Assembly (NCBI RefSeq): GCF_029962835.1
Contig: NC_080575.1
Location: 43,748,336 to 43,812,335 of the forward strand
Direction of reading: 5' to 3'
Length of the DNA stretch: 64,000 bases
From: Magnolia sinica
Taxonomy: Eukaryota > Streptophyta > Magnoliopsida > Magnoliales > Magnoliaceae
The first letter of the stretch is position 1; each line of letters starts with the position of its first letter. This document shows positions 26,789-37,500 of the stretch, in pieces. The translations under genes were made by a program, and so were the position numbers. Below the pieces are notes generated by a model. That model had not been told where the DNA came from. It worked only from the letters and a program-made list of their open reading frames with translations, and did not search any database.

Positions 26789-27016
26789 TTACAACTTTTC
26801 CACCATTGTTTTTGACACGAGATTCTCACTAATCTTGACATCGATGATAACATTATAGACTTTTTGGTTTACAATGCACCTCATTCGAAATCTATTTCTA
26901 CTTTTGGCATGTATAACGGCTTCCTCACGATTAAAGTGGTGGCTTGTATTTGCTATCATTGGGTAGTGCTCTACGAAAATCGGGGTTGTATTGTACAACG
27001 GGCGGTTGAGCATCAC
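26789..27016 (-). pseudogene. Degenerate gypsy retropepsin region of element A
   Basis: Contains 'RMRCIVNQKVYNVIIDVKI' followed by 'SENLVSKTMVEKL', which aligns with the gypsy protease pattern in which 'IID(S/G)GS' carries the catalytic Asp. Here the residues after Asp are V-K-I, so the D-[ST]-G motif is lost and the enzyme could not work. Confidence 0.7.
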
Positions 27017-27204
27017 CTTGGGCTTGGGGCAGAATTAGTACATTTGCAATACGGTCGAGGGTTGCCTTCCACCCTTGCATGGTCAACTAATTCTTTCGGT
27101 GGAAAACTTCTATTCTTTAAAAAAAATAATAAATCCCTGGATCACCATCCACAAGATTTTGGTCCATACATTTGTTATTTGCCATCGGTCCAAGCGGAGT
27201 TCTC

Positions 27205-27216
27205 GCTCTGATACCA
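27205..27216 (-). other. Primer-binding site of element A
   Basis: TGGTATCAGAGC on the minus strand, a perfect match to the usual tRNA-Met-type site, two bases from the LTR end at 27219. Confidence 0.85.
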
Positions 27217-27218
27217 AT

Positions 27219-27848
27219 TGACGCAAGGATGGGTGTGATGAGGTCGATTATCGTCTTCCTCAAGGATAACTACTTCGAATCCACAAAGCTTCTCTGGACT
27301 CATCATAGAGACTTCTCGAATCCACGAGGAAAGAAGTAAGAAAATAGAAATAATATTCTAGAAAATTCGTAAATTGATTGATATCTAATGCGTATATGTC
27401 TGTTACACCATTAATGTAGAAAAAAAAAACAAAATTCGTAATTACCAAAAATAGCAAAATTCTAACTCTAATAAAAATCCTAATTCTAATAAAACTCTTC
27501 TAAAGACTAATTTCTAAAAATAAAAATTCCAAATAAACTTTTATTAGAAGAGTCATAGCATGATTATAATTTATTTCTAAAAAGAAGAAAATCTAAAAAC
27601 TCTTTAAAAAAATTATATTAAAAAATTAGAATTACTAAAAATAGTAAATTTTCTTAAATTTTCATTTTTGAGATGAAAGTGTGTGTTTTCTGGTGAAATG
27701 GACAGATGCGAGGATGACCCATTATAATAAAGATTGATAGGTTGTGCGTCCCGTAACGATATACCGATCAAAAGTTATGGTAATTTTACGATTCACCTTC
27801 TTTTGGTCCAACCATGCTAGGAATGTATTTGTGATACGTTCTACACCA
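27219..27848 (-). repeat. 5' LTR of element A (630 bp)
   Basis: Starts TGGTGTAGAACG (minus) at 27848 and ends CCTTGCGTCA at 27219. It lacks the MITE carried by its partner. Confidence 0.85.
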
Positions 27849-28746
27849 ATAGGCAACATTCACTTCTAATTACTCATACACATCAATAAAAACAAGAAGA
27901 AGTGATCTATCAACTCTACTATACTGAAAACATCATTCAGAAATTCTATCAAACATGTTTGTTGTAGTAAAAAGAGTCATTCAGAATATTCAACAAAGAA
28001 AAATAAATAAAAAGATAAAACATTCAGCTAATTGTACACGATGTTCAGTGATTTGGCTACGTGCCTACTCCACTCTTAGTTGACTCACTCTCTCCTAGAG
28101 TGTGTCAGATTTCACAATCCAAATGGTTTTAAACTAGGTTCACTATAAACCATTACAACCTGCACAAGGTCTAAACGATTTGCATCCATCGATGGCCTAC
28201 ACAAGGTTTTAGTTAGTTTGTACCTCAAACTCAAACATGAAGTCCTACACAAGGACAACAAATGTACTCTCCCATTGGAGGCCTACACAAGGACTTGATG
28301 AGTTCGATATTTCAAACTTCAAAACCAATTCTACACAAGAATCGGTTTCCAGACATAATGGACTTAAAATAAACTTTCTTACTTAAAGTGGATGAGCCCC
28401 ATTGAAGCACATTTGATGAAGATCTTCTTGAATCATGAAAGCATCTTCGGCTCCCTTGAACCGCAAGTTTGATGATAATATACCTTTGAAGAAGCTGATC
28501 TATGGGTCAAGGGTAGGTGAATCCCAACTTGCTAATGATGGGTCTTTATGGTTATGGTTAGGATTCCCAAGGATAGGTATTCGATGCTTTTCTAGCACAA
28601 CGGATTTGCCATTAAAGATGGTTGCTAGAGCATTAATGAATGCTGGAGTTTATTATTCAATCCGAGCTTTGAATGCTCAATGAATGTTTTCAACACAAGG
28701 ATTGAATGATGAAATCAATAAGGGAAGAGAGCTTGGGAGAAGGGTT

Positions 28747-28755
28747 TTTATATAG
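28747..28755 (-). promoter_or_regulatory. TATA box of the copia LTR
   Basis: TATATAAAA on the minus strand within 'aaaccctatataaaaaccc', placed between the TC-rich tract and the LTR/internal junction. Confidence 0.45.
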
Positions 28756-28772
28756 GGTTTCACACAATCACG

Positions 28773-28773
28773 A

Positions 28774-28814
<41 letters not shown>

Positions 28815-28817
28815 CCT

Positions 28818-28850
<33 letters not shown>

Positions 28851-28852
28851 GT
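28773..28852 (+). repeat. (TC)n microsatellite
   Basis: About 80 bp of TC with one CCCTCCC interruption, inside the copia LTR. Confidence 0.9.
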
Positions 28853-28927
28853 TCCTTTGTAAAGAAACCCCTCTTTCGTTGAAGTATAGGGTTTTACGAC
28901 AATAAAAAAATGGGTAGAAATCTATTA

Positions 28928-29405
28928 GCTTCGATGGCATCGAAGTCTCCTTCGATGACATCTAGAAAAAAGGCTTTTATCTTAAATGATTGCTGGACGT
29001 ATTAACCTCTCTGCTCGATCTCATTGAGTGGTATTCGATGTCATTGAGGTGTCCCTTCGATGCCATCGAGGTATCATCGATGCCATTGAGAAAATCAAGG
29101 ATTTTCCTTTTAAGTTGCTGGACAGTTTAGAGTGTTTACTCGATGTCATGGAGTGGCCTTTGATGACATCGAGGAGACCCTTCGATGTCATCAAAGGTTC
29201 CTCGATGGCATTAAGAAATTCCAGAATTTAAACTTGTGGTTGCTGGACATTTTTGAAGCATTATCTCGATGTCATTGAGTGTTCTTCGATGCATCGAGGT
29301 GGCCCTTCGATACCATTCAGAAATATAACTTTAGCTTGTTGGACAATTTGCTTTTTTTGCTCGATGCCATCGAAGACCCTAAGATGGGTGGTCGATGGGA
29401 TCGAA
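28928..29405 (+). repeat. Irregular 'tcgatg.catcga' repeat block in the copia LTR
   Basis: At least a dozen near-palindromic phrases such as 'tcgatgccatcgag', 'tcgatgtcattgag' and 'tcgatgacatcgag' are spaced roughly 20-60 bp apart, interleaved with 'ttgctggacattt' phrases at roughly 110-bp spacing. No coding frame fits. Confidence 0.65.
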
Positions 29406-29499
29406 AATGGTCTATTTTTTTGAAGTTCCTTTTTTAAATAGTTTTCTTCACATGACCACTTACTAACTCATATTTCATTGGTTTTTCCTTATAGGGTTT

Positions 29500-30343
29500 G
29501 AGCTAGTTGGAAGGTCAAGCTTGAGATTTTGGGAATTTATGACATTTCATCTTTTCCTTGAATTTTCATTGCTTAGATGTATATGATCGTAGAGTCTTCA
29601 TTCTTGATTCTTCCATGGGGCTCTCCGGATTCAATAACTCGCAACTCACGCTAATTGAGAAATGAGAAAATATGGCACTTACAGATGGTATCTTTAGGGC
29701 CTATGTTTCTGGGTTATAGGTCAGACATGAAAGGAGTTTGACTCACTCAGATTGAGTTACCCGCGGATCTCGGCTGGATGATTGCGCATAGAGGGTGTCC
29801 AGAGTACATCATGTGTGGGATATTGACCTATATGGTTCGGGTGGGGTATTTGTATGCCGAGGTGAAAGAGACTGGGCCTTGGATTTTCAATGGATTAATT
29901 GTATTGAGTTTTGACGGAATACTGCATGCATTCAACACATTTATGCATCCAATATTTACACTATGAGAGCATTATGAATTATATACTAAAATCACGCTTA
30001 GTTGTGAAAACATGCATAGAAACTACTTACTGAGCTTATATCTCATACGGTTGGGATGTAACTATTGAGGATGATGAGCAAACCGATGTATCCAGAAACG
30101 AAGGCGTGACTTTGAGAAAGTTGTTCTAAAGCAAAAAAGAGAATAAAGAATGGATTTCTTTATTTATTTTTATAAAACTTTTATTTCAGATAAATTGTTG
30201 TATATTAGAACATCTTGAATTAATAAATGATTATTTTTCTCTGATATTCATTTGATAAACAAATCTTGGTTTTTATTTAGCTCCCATAACAAGTCACACT
30301 TGTGACTAGATAACTGAGTTGAAAATGCTCACGTGCTGAAATT
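29500..30343 (+). other. Unassigned sequence, possibly an old LTR fragment
   Basis: The part 29690-30340 has an LTR-like feel: 'cttatatctcatacggttgggatg', an AT-rich stretch, then 'gtgactagataactgag' and 'gtgctgaaattcgggt', phrases common near gypsy LTR ends. It stops where a fold-back MITE begins. No terminal repeat or TSD was found, and no gene. Confidence 0.3.
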
Positions 30344-30710
30344 CGGGTCCAAAAATGAGGTAGATCCACATCTCAAGTGGACCGCATCACAAGAAGCAGT
30401 GGGGTATGCTTGCCGTTGAAAACTTCTCAAGAGCTATGAAAGTTTTGGATTAAGCTGCTATTCGTGTCTTATTCGTGTCTTCCCTTCATCTGTGTGACCT
30501 TATAAATAGGTTGGATGGCAAATAAATATCATGATGGCCCTTAAGAAGGTTTGAACAGTGAGTGTTATTGTTCCCACTATCTTTGTTGTATGGTCCACTT
30601 AAGCTTTAGATCTGCTTCATTGTTGTTCTCATGACCTAAATTGATCTGGAAAAATGGACAGATTCAGTGTGGATATAACACTTACATCATGGTGGGCCTA
30701 CCTAACTTTG
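30344..30710. mobile_element. Fold-back MITE, copy 1
   Basis: Shows the family order: 'aaaaatgaggtagatcc', 'ctcaagtggacc', 'gtgaccttataaataggttggatgg', then the complement of the first half ('ggtccacttaagctttagatctgc'), ending 'ataacacttacatcatggtgggcc'. The two halves are roughly inverted copies of each other. No transposase is present. Confidence 0.7.
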
Positions 30711-30747
30711 CCACATTTGCACAGTTCAGGGAGGGGCTGGCCTCACC

Positions 30748-31612
30748 CATGATGGTGGGCCCTTGCCATGGTGCCCACCTTGATGTATGTACTCTCTGTC
30801 CACTCCGTTCATCCGTTTTTCCATAGCAATTTAGGACTTGACCCAAAATTGAATCATATCTGAATCTCAAGTGGACCACACCATAGGAAACGAGTGGTGA
30901 TTGATCATTAAAAACTTCTAAAACTTCTCGTGGGCCACAAAAGTTTTGGAGCAAGCTGATGTTTCTATTTTTTTCCCCTTTCAATCACATTCATGTGACC
31001 TTATCAACTGGTTGGATGACAAATAAACATTAGGGAAACATTATGGTGGGCCATAGGGAAGTTTTTAATGGTGTGGGCATTCAATTACTACTGATTCCTA
31101 TGGGGCCTGTTTGGCCAGGCAGATTGGATGGGATTGAAAGGGATTGGAAGATAGATCCTAGGATTGGTCAGGCGTGCCAAACAGACATGGGATCCTAATA
31201 CCGGGATATAGCAATCCCATGGATCTTAAGATGATCCACTGACATCACCATCATTACCTTTAAATCCCATCCAATCCACCCTATTCCCTTCAAAATTGCC
31301 TAGGATGTGTTTGGTTGGATGGATTGAAAGGGATTGGAAGGTTTAATCCCGCGATTGGCCAGGCGTGCCAAACAAACCCGATATAGCAATCCCATAGATC
31401 TTGCACCAATCCACTGACGCAGCTATCATTACCTTGAAATCCGTGCAATCCACTCTAATACCATCCAATCCCATCCAATTTGCCCCTCCAAACAGGCCCA
31501 TAGTATGGTCCAACTGAGATTTGGATCTGCTTCATTTTTTTGCTCATGCCCTAAAATAATCTGAAAAAACGGATGAACGGCGTGTATCTAGAATACATAT
31601 ATCAAGGTGGGC
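30748..31612. mobile_element. Fold-back MITE, copy 2, interrupted by a Tourist-like MITE
   Basis: The left half begins 'gatggtgggcccttgccatgg' and the right half ends 'atatcaaggtgggccc'. The right arm is split by the element at 31102-31499. Same family as 30344-30710, 57480-57915, 60740-61005, 61700-62105, 63062-63547 and 63640-64000. Confidence 0.7.
31102..31499. mobile_element. Tourist-like MITE (two-arm unit)
   Basis: Ends GGGGCCTGTTTGG and CCAAACAGGCCC are inverted. Inside are two related arms rich in 'gattggatggga' and 'ccaatcccatccaat', each with 'tatagcaatccca'. It is the same family as 44197-44607. The TSD here is unclear (left ..ctat, right atag..), so the superfamily rests on the better-bounded copy. 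Confidence 0.65.
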
Positions 31613-31937
31613 CCATCGGTGAGGTCAGCATCGTCTTGGGTGAGGTAATCCGCTCCAACGCAATCGGAGTCCGTATCAAGAAGCCTTTCCACTCATCAAG
31701 CGGGCCACTTACATTGGCTAAGCGAGCGCGCGTATACGTATTATACAAAAATCAATTTCAAACCGTTGGCCTTTTACAATAGCTGACTGAAGTAGAGTGA
31801 TTTTTATGGCCGAAAGCATGTGGTTGCTAATGGTGTGGCCCTTATTCAACGAAGCAGTGCTGCAAATCAAGGGACTTCCAGTGCTCTGCACGTGCTAGTT
31901 TTATCATCGCTCTTTCCTGCTTGGGCGAGAGAGAGAG
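31613..31937 (+). promoter_or_regulatory. Putative promoter and 5' UTR of the small plastid-protein gene
   Basis: Non-repetitive sequence between a MITE and the start codon. It contains a G-box core CACGTG at 31889-31894, 44 bp before the ATG, and a short GA tract directly before the start. G-boxes are common in light-regulated plant genes; a regulatory role here is inference. Confidence 0.4.
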
Positions 31938-31976
31938 ATGGCGATGGCGTCCAACATGGTTACATCATTTCATAAG
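31938..31976 (+). CDS. Small plastid-protein gene, exon 1
   Basis: Thirteen codons from the first ATG of 'gagagagATGGCGATGGCG' to AAG, followed by donor GTGTCC. An in-frame ATG two codons later could also start translation. The donor choice is the least certain part of the model. Confidence 0.6.
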
Positions 31977-32948
31977 GTGTCCAAAATCAAATGGCGATTT
32001 TTTTTTTTTAATAATAATTTCCTTTTCATAGAGTGACGATGACGATGATTTATTAATCTTGAAGAAACGATGGTACCGACTAGATTTTTTTTTTTTTTTT
32101 TTTAGATATAAAATAAATATTGTGATTTTAATATCCTTCAAATTTCCGCAGGGCAATGTGCTCCAGGTTTCCTGTAAAAAGAGAGAGAAGAAAGACGGTG
32201 ATCGTTACCCTTACAAAGTTATCGAAATTACGCCCCCGCCCAAGAATTTAGGAGTTCGTTGTTTCCCGTCTGTAAGCAAAATCCTCCTCTTTTTTTTTTT
32301 TTTCCTCCTCCTATTTTTTAAATTGACGTGATTGGAAGAAGATATTTCCATTGAGAAAAGGGAATATTTATCTTAAGAGGTTACGCATATAGCGTGTGGA
32401 GACATTTTCTTTTCCCCTAAAAAAAGAGTTCGTCTCATTTTATTCACTATCAGTTTTATGTATTAGAGATCATAGTTTATAGAAGTACTTGGTTATATTT
32501 TTACTCTACTGGAAAAAAAAAGATCTCTAATGCATAATTACAATTAAATAAAATGAGATGTGCTCATTTTTAAGTGGCAACCCAAACAGGCCCTTAATTT
32601 ATGTCTTGAAAATTCTGCTTTATCATCTATTTCTGTGTTCTGATGGCTTGGAATCTGACCTGGCTGCTGAACCCAACAAGTCCACCTCTCTCCCCCATTC
32701 TCTATGAAAAACCTCACTTTTTCCACACTATTTCTATTGGATGATTTCTTTTTTAAATTTAATTTTATTGTTATTAGTTTAGTTTTATTTTTTGGAGAAA
32801 GAGGATCATTACAAAAGTAGTGGACACAAGTTTCATTGACCATCCATTTGTTTTTTCGAAAAGAAAGAAAAAAAGAAGAAAAAATCCTTTCGGAGTAGGA
32901 TTATCTGATTACAGTGTTCTTTTATTGGGCTATGGTCCCTAGGCCTAG

Positions 32949-32983
<35 letters not shown>

Positions 32984-34541
32984 AAAGATGACTAAGATTT
33001 TATTACAAGAGGCAAAATAGCACAAGAAAGAAAAAATAAATAGATGACGAGGCATCATTATTCCTGATAAGAAAAGGGCTTTCTCCCATCACTCAACAGC
33101 TTTCTCCCAAGATTGTTTGCAGTATCAATAATATAGGTCCATACTATTGGTATCGCAAGGGACTGATATGAAACATGGGGAAGTTGCAAAATTCCCCTGT
33201 ATCAATCAATATATCATCTATATTGTGCAATATATCGTGGTATCGATGATATATCGCAAAATATAGCCATAACCATTGTTCGGAGTATCCTTGATATTAT
33301 TTGTAACTATTGTTTGGAGTATCCCTACTATTATCCGTATCTCTAGCTCGGCAATACCAATAATGCTGGTAATATCAGAAATTCCAGATACCGGCGATAT
33401 ATGTGATAAATCACTAAGTATCGCCAATGTATTGATATTGCCAATATTGTCGACTGTGTAAATTCTAGTTGTCGCTTGTTTCACAAATGTATCGATATCA
33501 CTAACATATTGCCAATATTTTTGACCATGTAAATTCCTGGTGTCACTTGTATTTCAAATATATCAACGATATTTCGATAGTATCACCAATGTATTGATAT
33601 CGCCAAAAATATGTTTATTAAAAAAAATCCCATTTCAAAATTTTTCATGGGTCCATGGTTGTATTGATAAAATGCATGTTTGTATGTGTGTATATGTATG
33701 AATGCATGGGTGGATGGATGGATGGATGTATCTATGCATGGATGGATGGATGGTTGGATGGATGAATGGATGTGTGTGTGTGCACACACAGAGGAATGGA
33801 TGGTTGGTTGTATGGATCATGCATGTGTGTTTGTATGTATGTATGTGCGTGCATGGCTGGATGGATCCACCATTTTTCTTATGTTTCCCCAACATTTCCC
33901 TGAGTCAACGATACATGCTTTTAAGCTCCCCTTAAAGGGGAACTTATTATTTGATTCCTAAATATGCAAATATATGTCTTTTTTTTCTTGACATTATTTG
34001 ATTCTTAAATATGCAAATATGTGTATTTTATCATCCGTTGAAGTATCATTGAAAAATTCCACAATTTTCTCCATGTATCTCTAATGATTGCCTGAGTCAG
34101 TGTTACATGCTTTTAGACCCCCATTATAGAGAAACTTATTATTATGCGTCTTTTTTGCAATAATTTGATTTCTAAACATACAAATATGTGTATTTTAGTA
34201 TCTCCTGAAGTTTCATTGAGAAATTCCACCATTTCCTCGTGTTTTCCCAATGTTTCCTCCAGTCACCGATACATTTCTGGGTATCAGTGATAATATTGGC
34301 GATATTGATACATGTTTCTGTATCCCCAACCAGCAATACATGTAACAATACCAATACTACAAACATTGGTCACAATGCCTTTGTAAACTTCCCTTGTATC
34401 GTTGATATGTGCGATACGTATCGATGATACAAGGGCAATGCTTCCTAGTTGATTTTTTTTTTTCCTCGAGAAAATGAAAAAAAAAGCACCATACCTATAA
34501 CGCTTCCCTTCTTTTGCTTCTTCTCCTCCTTTCTTTGCTAC

Positions 34542-34587
<46 letters not shown>

Positions 34588-37500
34588 CTCTCCCTCCCTC
34601 CCTCTCCCCTCTCCTGCACCTAGTCTTTTCAAAATAAAAGGGCTTGCAAGGTGTCTTTCCTCCATCATATTTAAAAGGGGGATTGTTTAATACTCCGGCT
34701 GTGTATTATGCTTGATATGTAGGCACTTAGAAATGATATTACATGGCATTTATTACCCCAAATTTAAAATTGTGAATCCCGCTCACCTTATGTTAGAATA
34801 TAAAAATCAGGTTGGTTGAACAATAGTAACTGCTGATTTGTGGAAACTTTTTTTTTTTTTTTTTGAAATAAGGCCATTGGATATTTTTCATTTCTAACTG
34901 CCCAATAAGTGCCTAATTATCTACTATTTTGATAACCAAATAAGAGTTATTTTTGGTCCATGACATATCTAAACTGGTGCCTATAATTTGGATGGTTTAT
35001 TTTGAATTATCTGTATGCCATGTAAGCAATTGCTAGAGTATCAAAGTATTCTCTATTTAAAAAGAGATGTTGTATGATACTCTGACAAAGTATAACACTT
35101 GATATGCATGCACTCAGAAATTATACATTTGTTATATGTTAACTCAAATTAAATCAATTAAATTGTGGAACCCATTGTCGCTAAGTCACGGTCCCAAAAT
35201 CAATTTGTTTGGACGATCTCGACCTTTGATTCGCGGGCTCTTGTTTATTGAAACAAGACTATTGGATATTTCATTCTTAACTATTCAATAAATGTCCAGG
35301 CACCAATGTCATTGTCAGATGAGGAAATAAACCTAATTTTTGGGTTATGAGACATAATTAGGATAATTTAATTTTAATTACTTGCATGTCATGTTTGCAA
35401 TTTTAAAAATAATTAATTGGTTGTGTTTTCATACATGTCTTCTATGGTCTATAAATTATATGAACTAATTTTTAATATAGTTGCATCACTTTTGTCAAAT
35501 AGCACATGGTTTAGAACCCTATACAAGGGAAACTTATTATGTATACTTTTTTTTTTGGTGATCTTTTGAGTTCTAAGTGTGTAATGATGTCTTTTTAACA
35601 TTCCTTGAAGTTGCATTAAAAAATTCAACCAATTTCCCAATGTTTCTAAAAAACAACGATACATTACACAATACATGCGATGGCCAATATGTTTATGTAT
35701 TCCAAGGGTGCAATACATGCGTTGACACTAATACTAAAAACACTCACCCAACTACACCTTATGAATGCCTTTTAATCCTCAAGCAATCTGACAATTCTCA
35801 CTTTTTCCTTTTCAAAGGCGCTGTTGTGCATTTTCATTCTATTGCAAAATGTCCTATTGGCTATTGGTATGCTGCTTCTAGACAACCGTTCTAAACGAGA
35901 AAGGAAAGACGTCACGGAATTTTACTCATCTTACCCTTGCAAGCCCATGCCAATGCACCATTCCTGGGCAAAGGCTTCAATCATACATGGCATCACCCAG
36001 GACACCCTGCAGAGATCAAGGATATTGTGCCAAATTGCCTCCACATAATGCATAAACACTGCAGAGATCAAGGATATTGTGCCAAATTGCCTCCACTAAG
36101 GATATGATACAAAGATATGTAATGGTCGTCTTCTTACTTAGATGGTTGATAATGAGGACTTCATCCTTCCCAACAAGCCAAGCAAAGGAAAATCACCTCA
36201 AAGGACTTCCAAATCTAAGTTGTTTGAGCCCCTCTCGTGCCTTCTCACCCCGTTGAGATTCATTTACTAAGAAAATTTCAGAAGGAAAAGTCCTTGCTTT
36301 CATGATATTCCACTTCCAAGCATCCCTTTCCCCCAACAACGGATTCCACCTATTCAATCACTCTATGCGGTTGAGACACTCTTCAATTTGAGGATTCCTT
36401 CAAAAAACCAGTGTTCAGACTACTTGAAATTGGTGGATTCTTTTGTTGGTCGGAATTTGTTTTCTTGCTATTCTCCTCCATAATGGAAAATCTACCACTC
36501 AATTCTTGTATTTCAACTTTGAGGTCACTTTTCATCTCCCTCAGTCAATTGTAGCATGGTAGTCATAACACCACTTTGGTTCTCACTGGCCATTTGAGGA
36601 TCTAAGAAGCTCTGTTCCTAGTGGGCATAAATTATTGGTACCAGGTGTGATGTAGAGCGGGTCGCGGACACTTTCATGTCCAAGATGGACCAAAGAAGGC
36701 CCGATAGAAGGTAGAAGTCATCAAGACCGTTAGAACCTTAAAACAAGCATATCTCTCAATCCAGAATGATTGCGAGATTCCATTAGATCAATGGTCAAAT
36801 TCCATGTTTATTTCCGTTTTTACTATTTTTAGTAAGTTTTGATTTGATTATAACTCTTCATCCGTTGGGCTTTAGGAGTTGTGTCCAACATGAAAAATGC
36901 TTAGAAAAATCAGGAGAATAACGTGGTTAAGCCACATAGGACCTTACCATAAATAGTAAATTTACTATTTATAGTAAGTTATGAATTTTAGGGAGTTTGA
37001 GTTGGAGTCTAATGCTGAAACTTCTTCCAAGGTTTGGTATCACTATTTAAAGGGTTGTAAATTCGTTTTTATAATCAATCAATCAAATTACGAATTTTAT
37101 AGAATTTATTTCTATTTTGCTTGCTTTTTCCTCGTGGATTTGAAAAGTCTCTGTGAGGAGTCCAGAGAAGCTCCGTGGATTCGGAGTAGTTATCCTTGAG
37201 GAAGACGGTGATCAACCTCATCATGTTTATCCAAGTGTCAATTGGTATTAGATCGAGGATTCCCTTCGAGCCGATGGCAAACAACGAAGGTATGAACCAA
37301 AATCTTATGGATGGTAATTCGTGGATTTGTTATTTTTCAGAAAGAATGGAAGCTTTCCACCGTAAGAGTCAGTTGACCATGCAAGGGCTGCATGTAACCC
37401 TTAACCGTATTGTGGATGCGCTAATTCTGCCTCGAGGTCAAAGTGATGCTCAATAGCCCGTGGTTGCTGTATGACACAACCCCGATTTTCGCAGAGCACC

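Larger units (their letters stand above)
21550..27848 (-). mobile_element. Non-autonomous Ty3/gypsy element A (pol-deleted), with nested insertions
   Basis: LTRs are 27219-27848 (5') and 21550-22856 (3'), with a perfect TSD atagg (21545-21549 and 27849-27853). The internal part on the minus strand holds a tRNA-Met PBS (27205-27216), a short gag tail, a degenerate retropepsin region (26789-27016) and a fused pre-RT/integrase-tail remnant (22857-23304). Reverse transcriptase and RNase H are absent. A solo LTR (23305-26474) lies in its interior and a hAT-type MITE (21891-22538) in its 3' LTR. It is the same family as 36648-39312. Confidence 0.88.
21454..29500 (-). mobile_element. 5' LTR of the copia element, split by element 21550-27848
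   Basis: The LTR runs 21454-21549 and resumes at 27849; the 5-bp duplication atagg (21545-21549 and 27849-27853) proves continuity. The second part contains a minus-strand TATA box (28747-28755), a long TC repeat and a block of 'tcgatg..catcga' repeats. The distal end near 29500 is an estimate: I found no second LTR or TSD to fix it. Confidence 0.6.

Noticed and set aside
28435..28683. 82-aa plus-strand ORF
   Set aside because: It lies antisense within the copia LTR next to its TATA box and shows no domain.
33680..33961. ORF encoding Trp-Met-Asp-Gly repeats
   Set aside because: It is the translation of a TGGA microsatellite.
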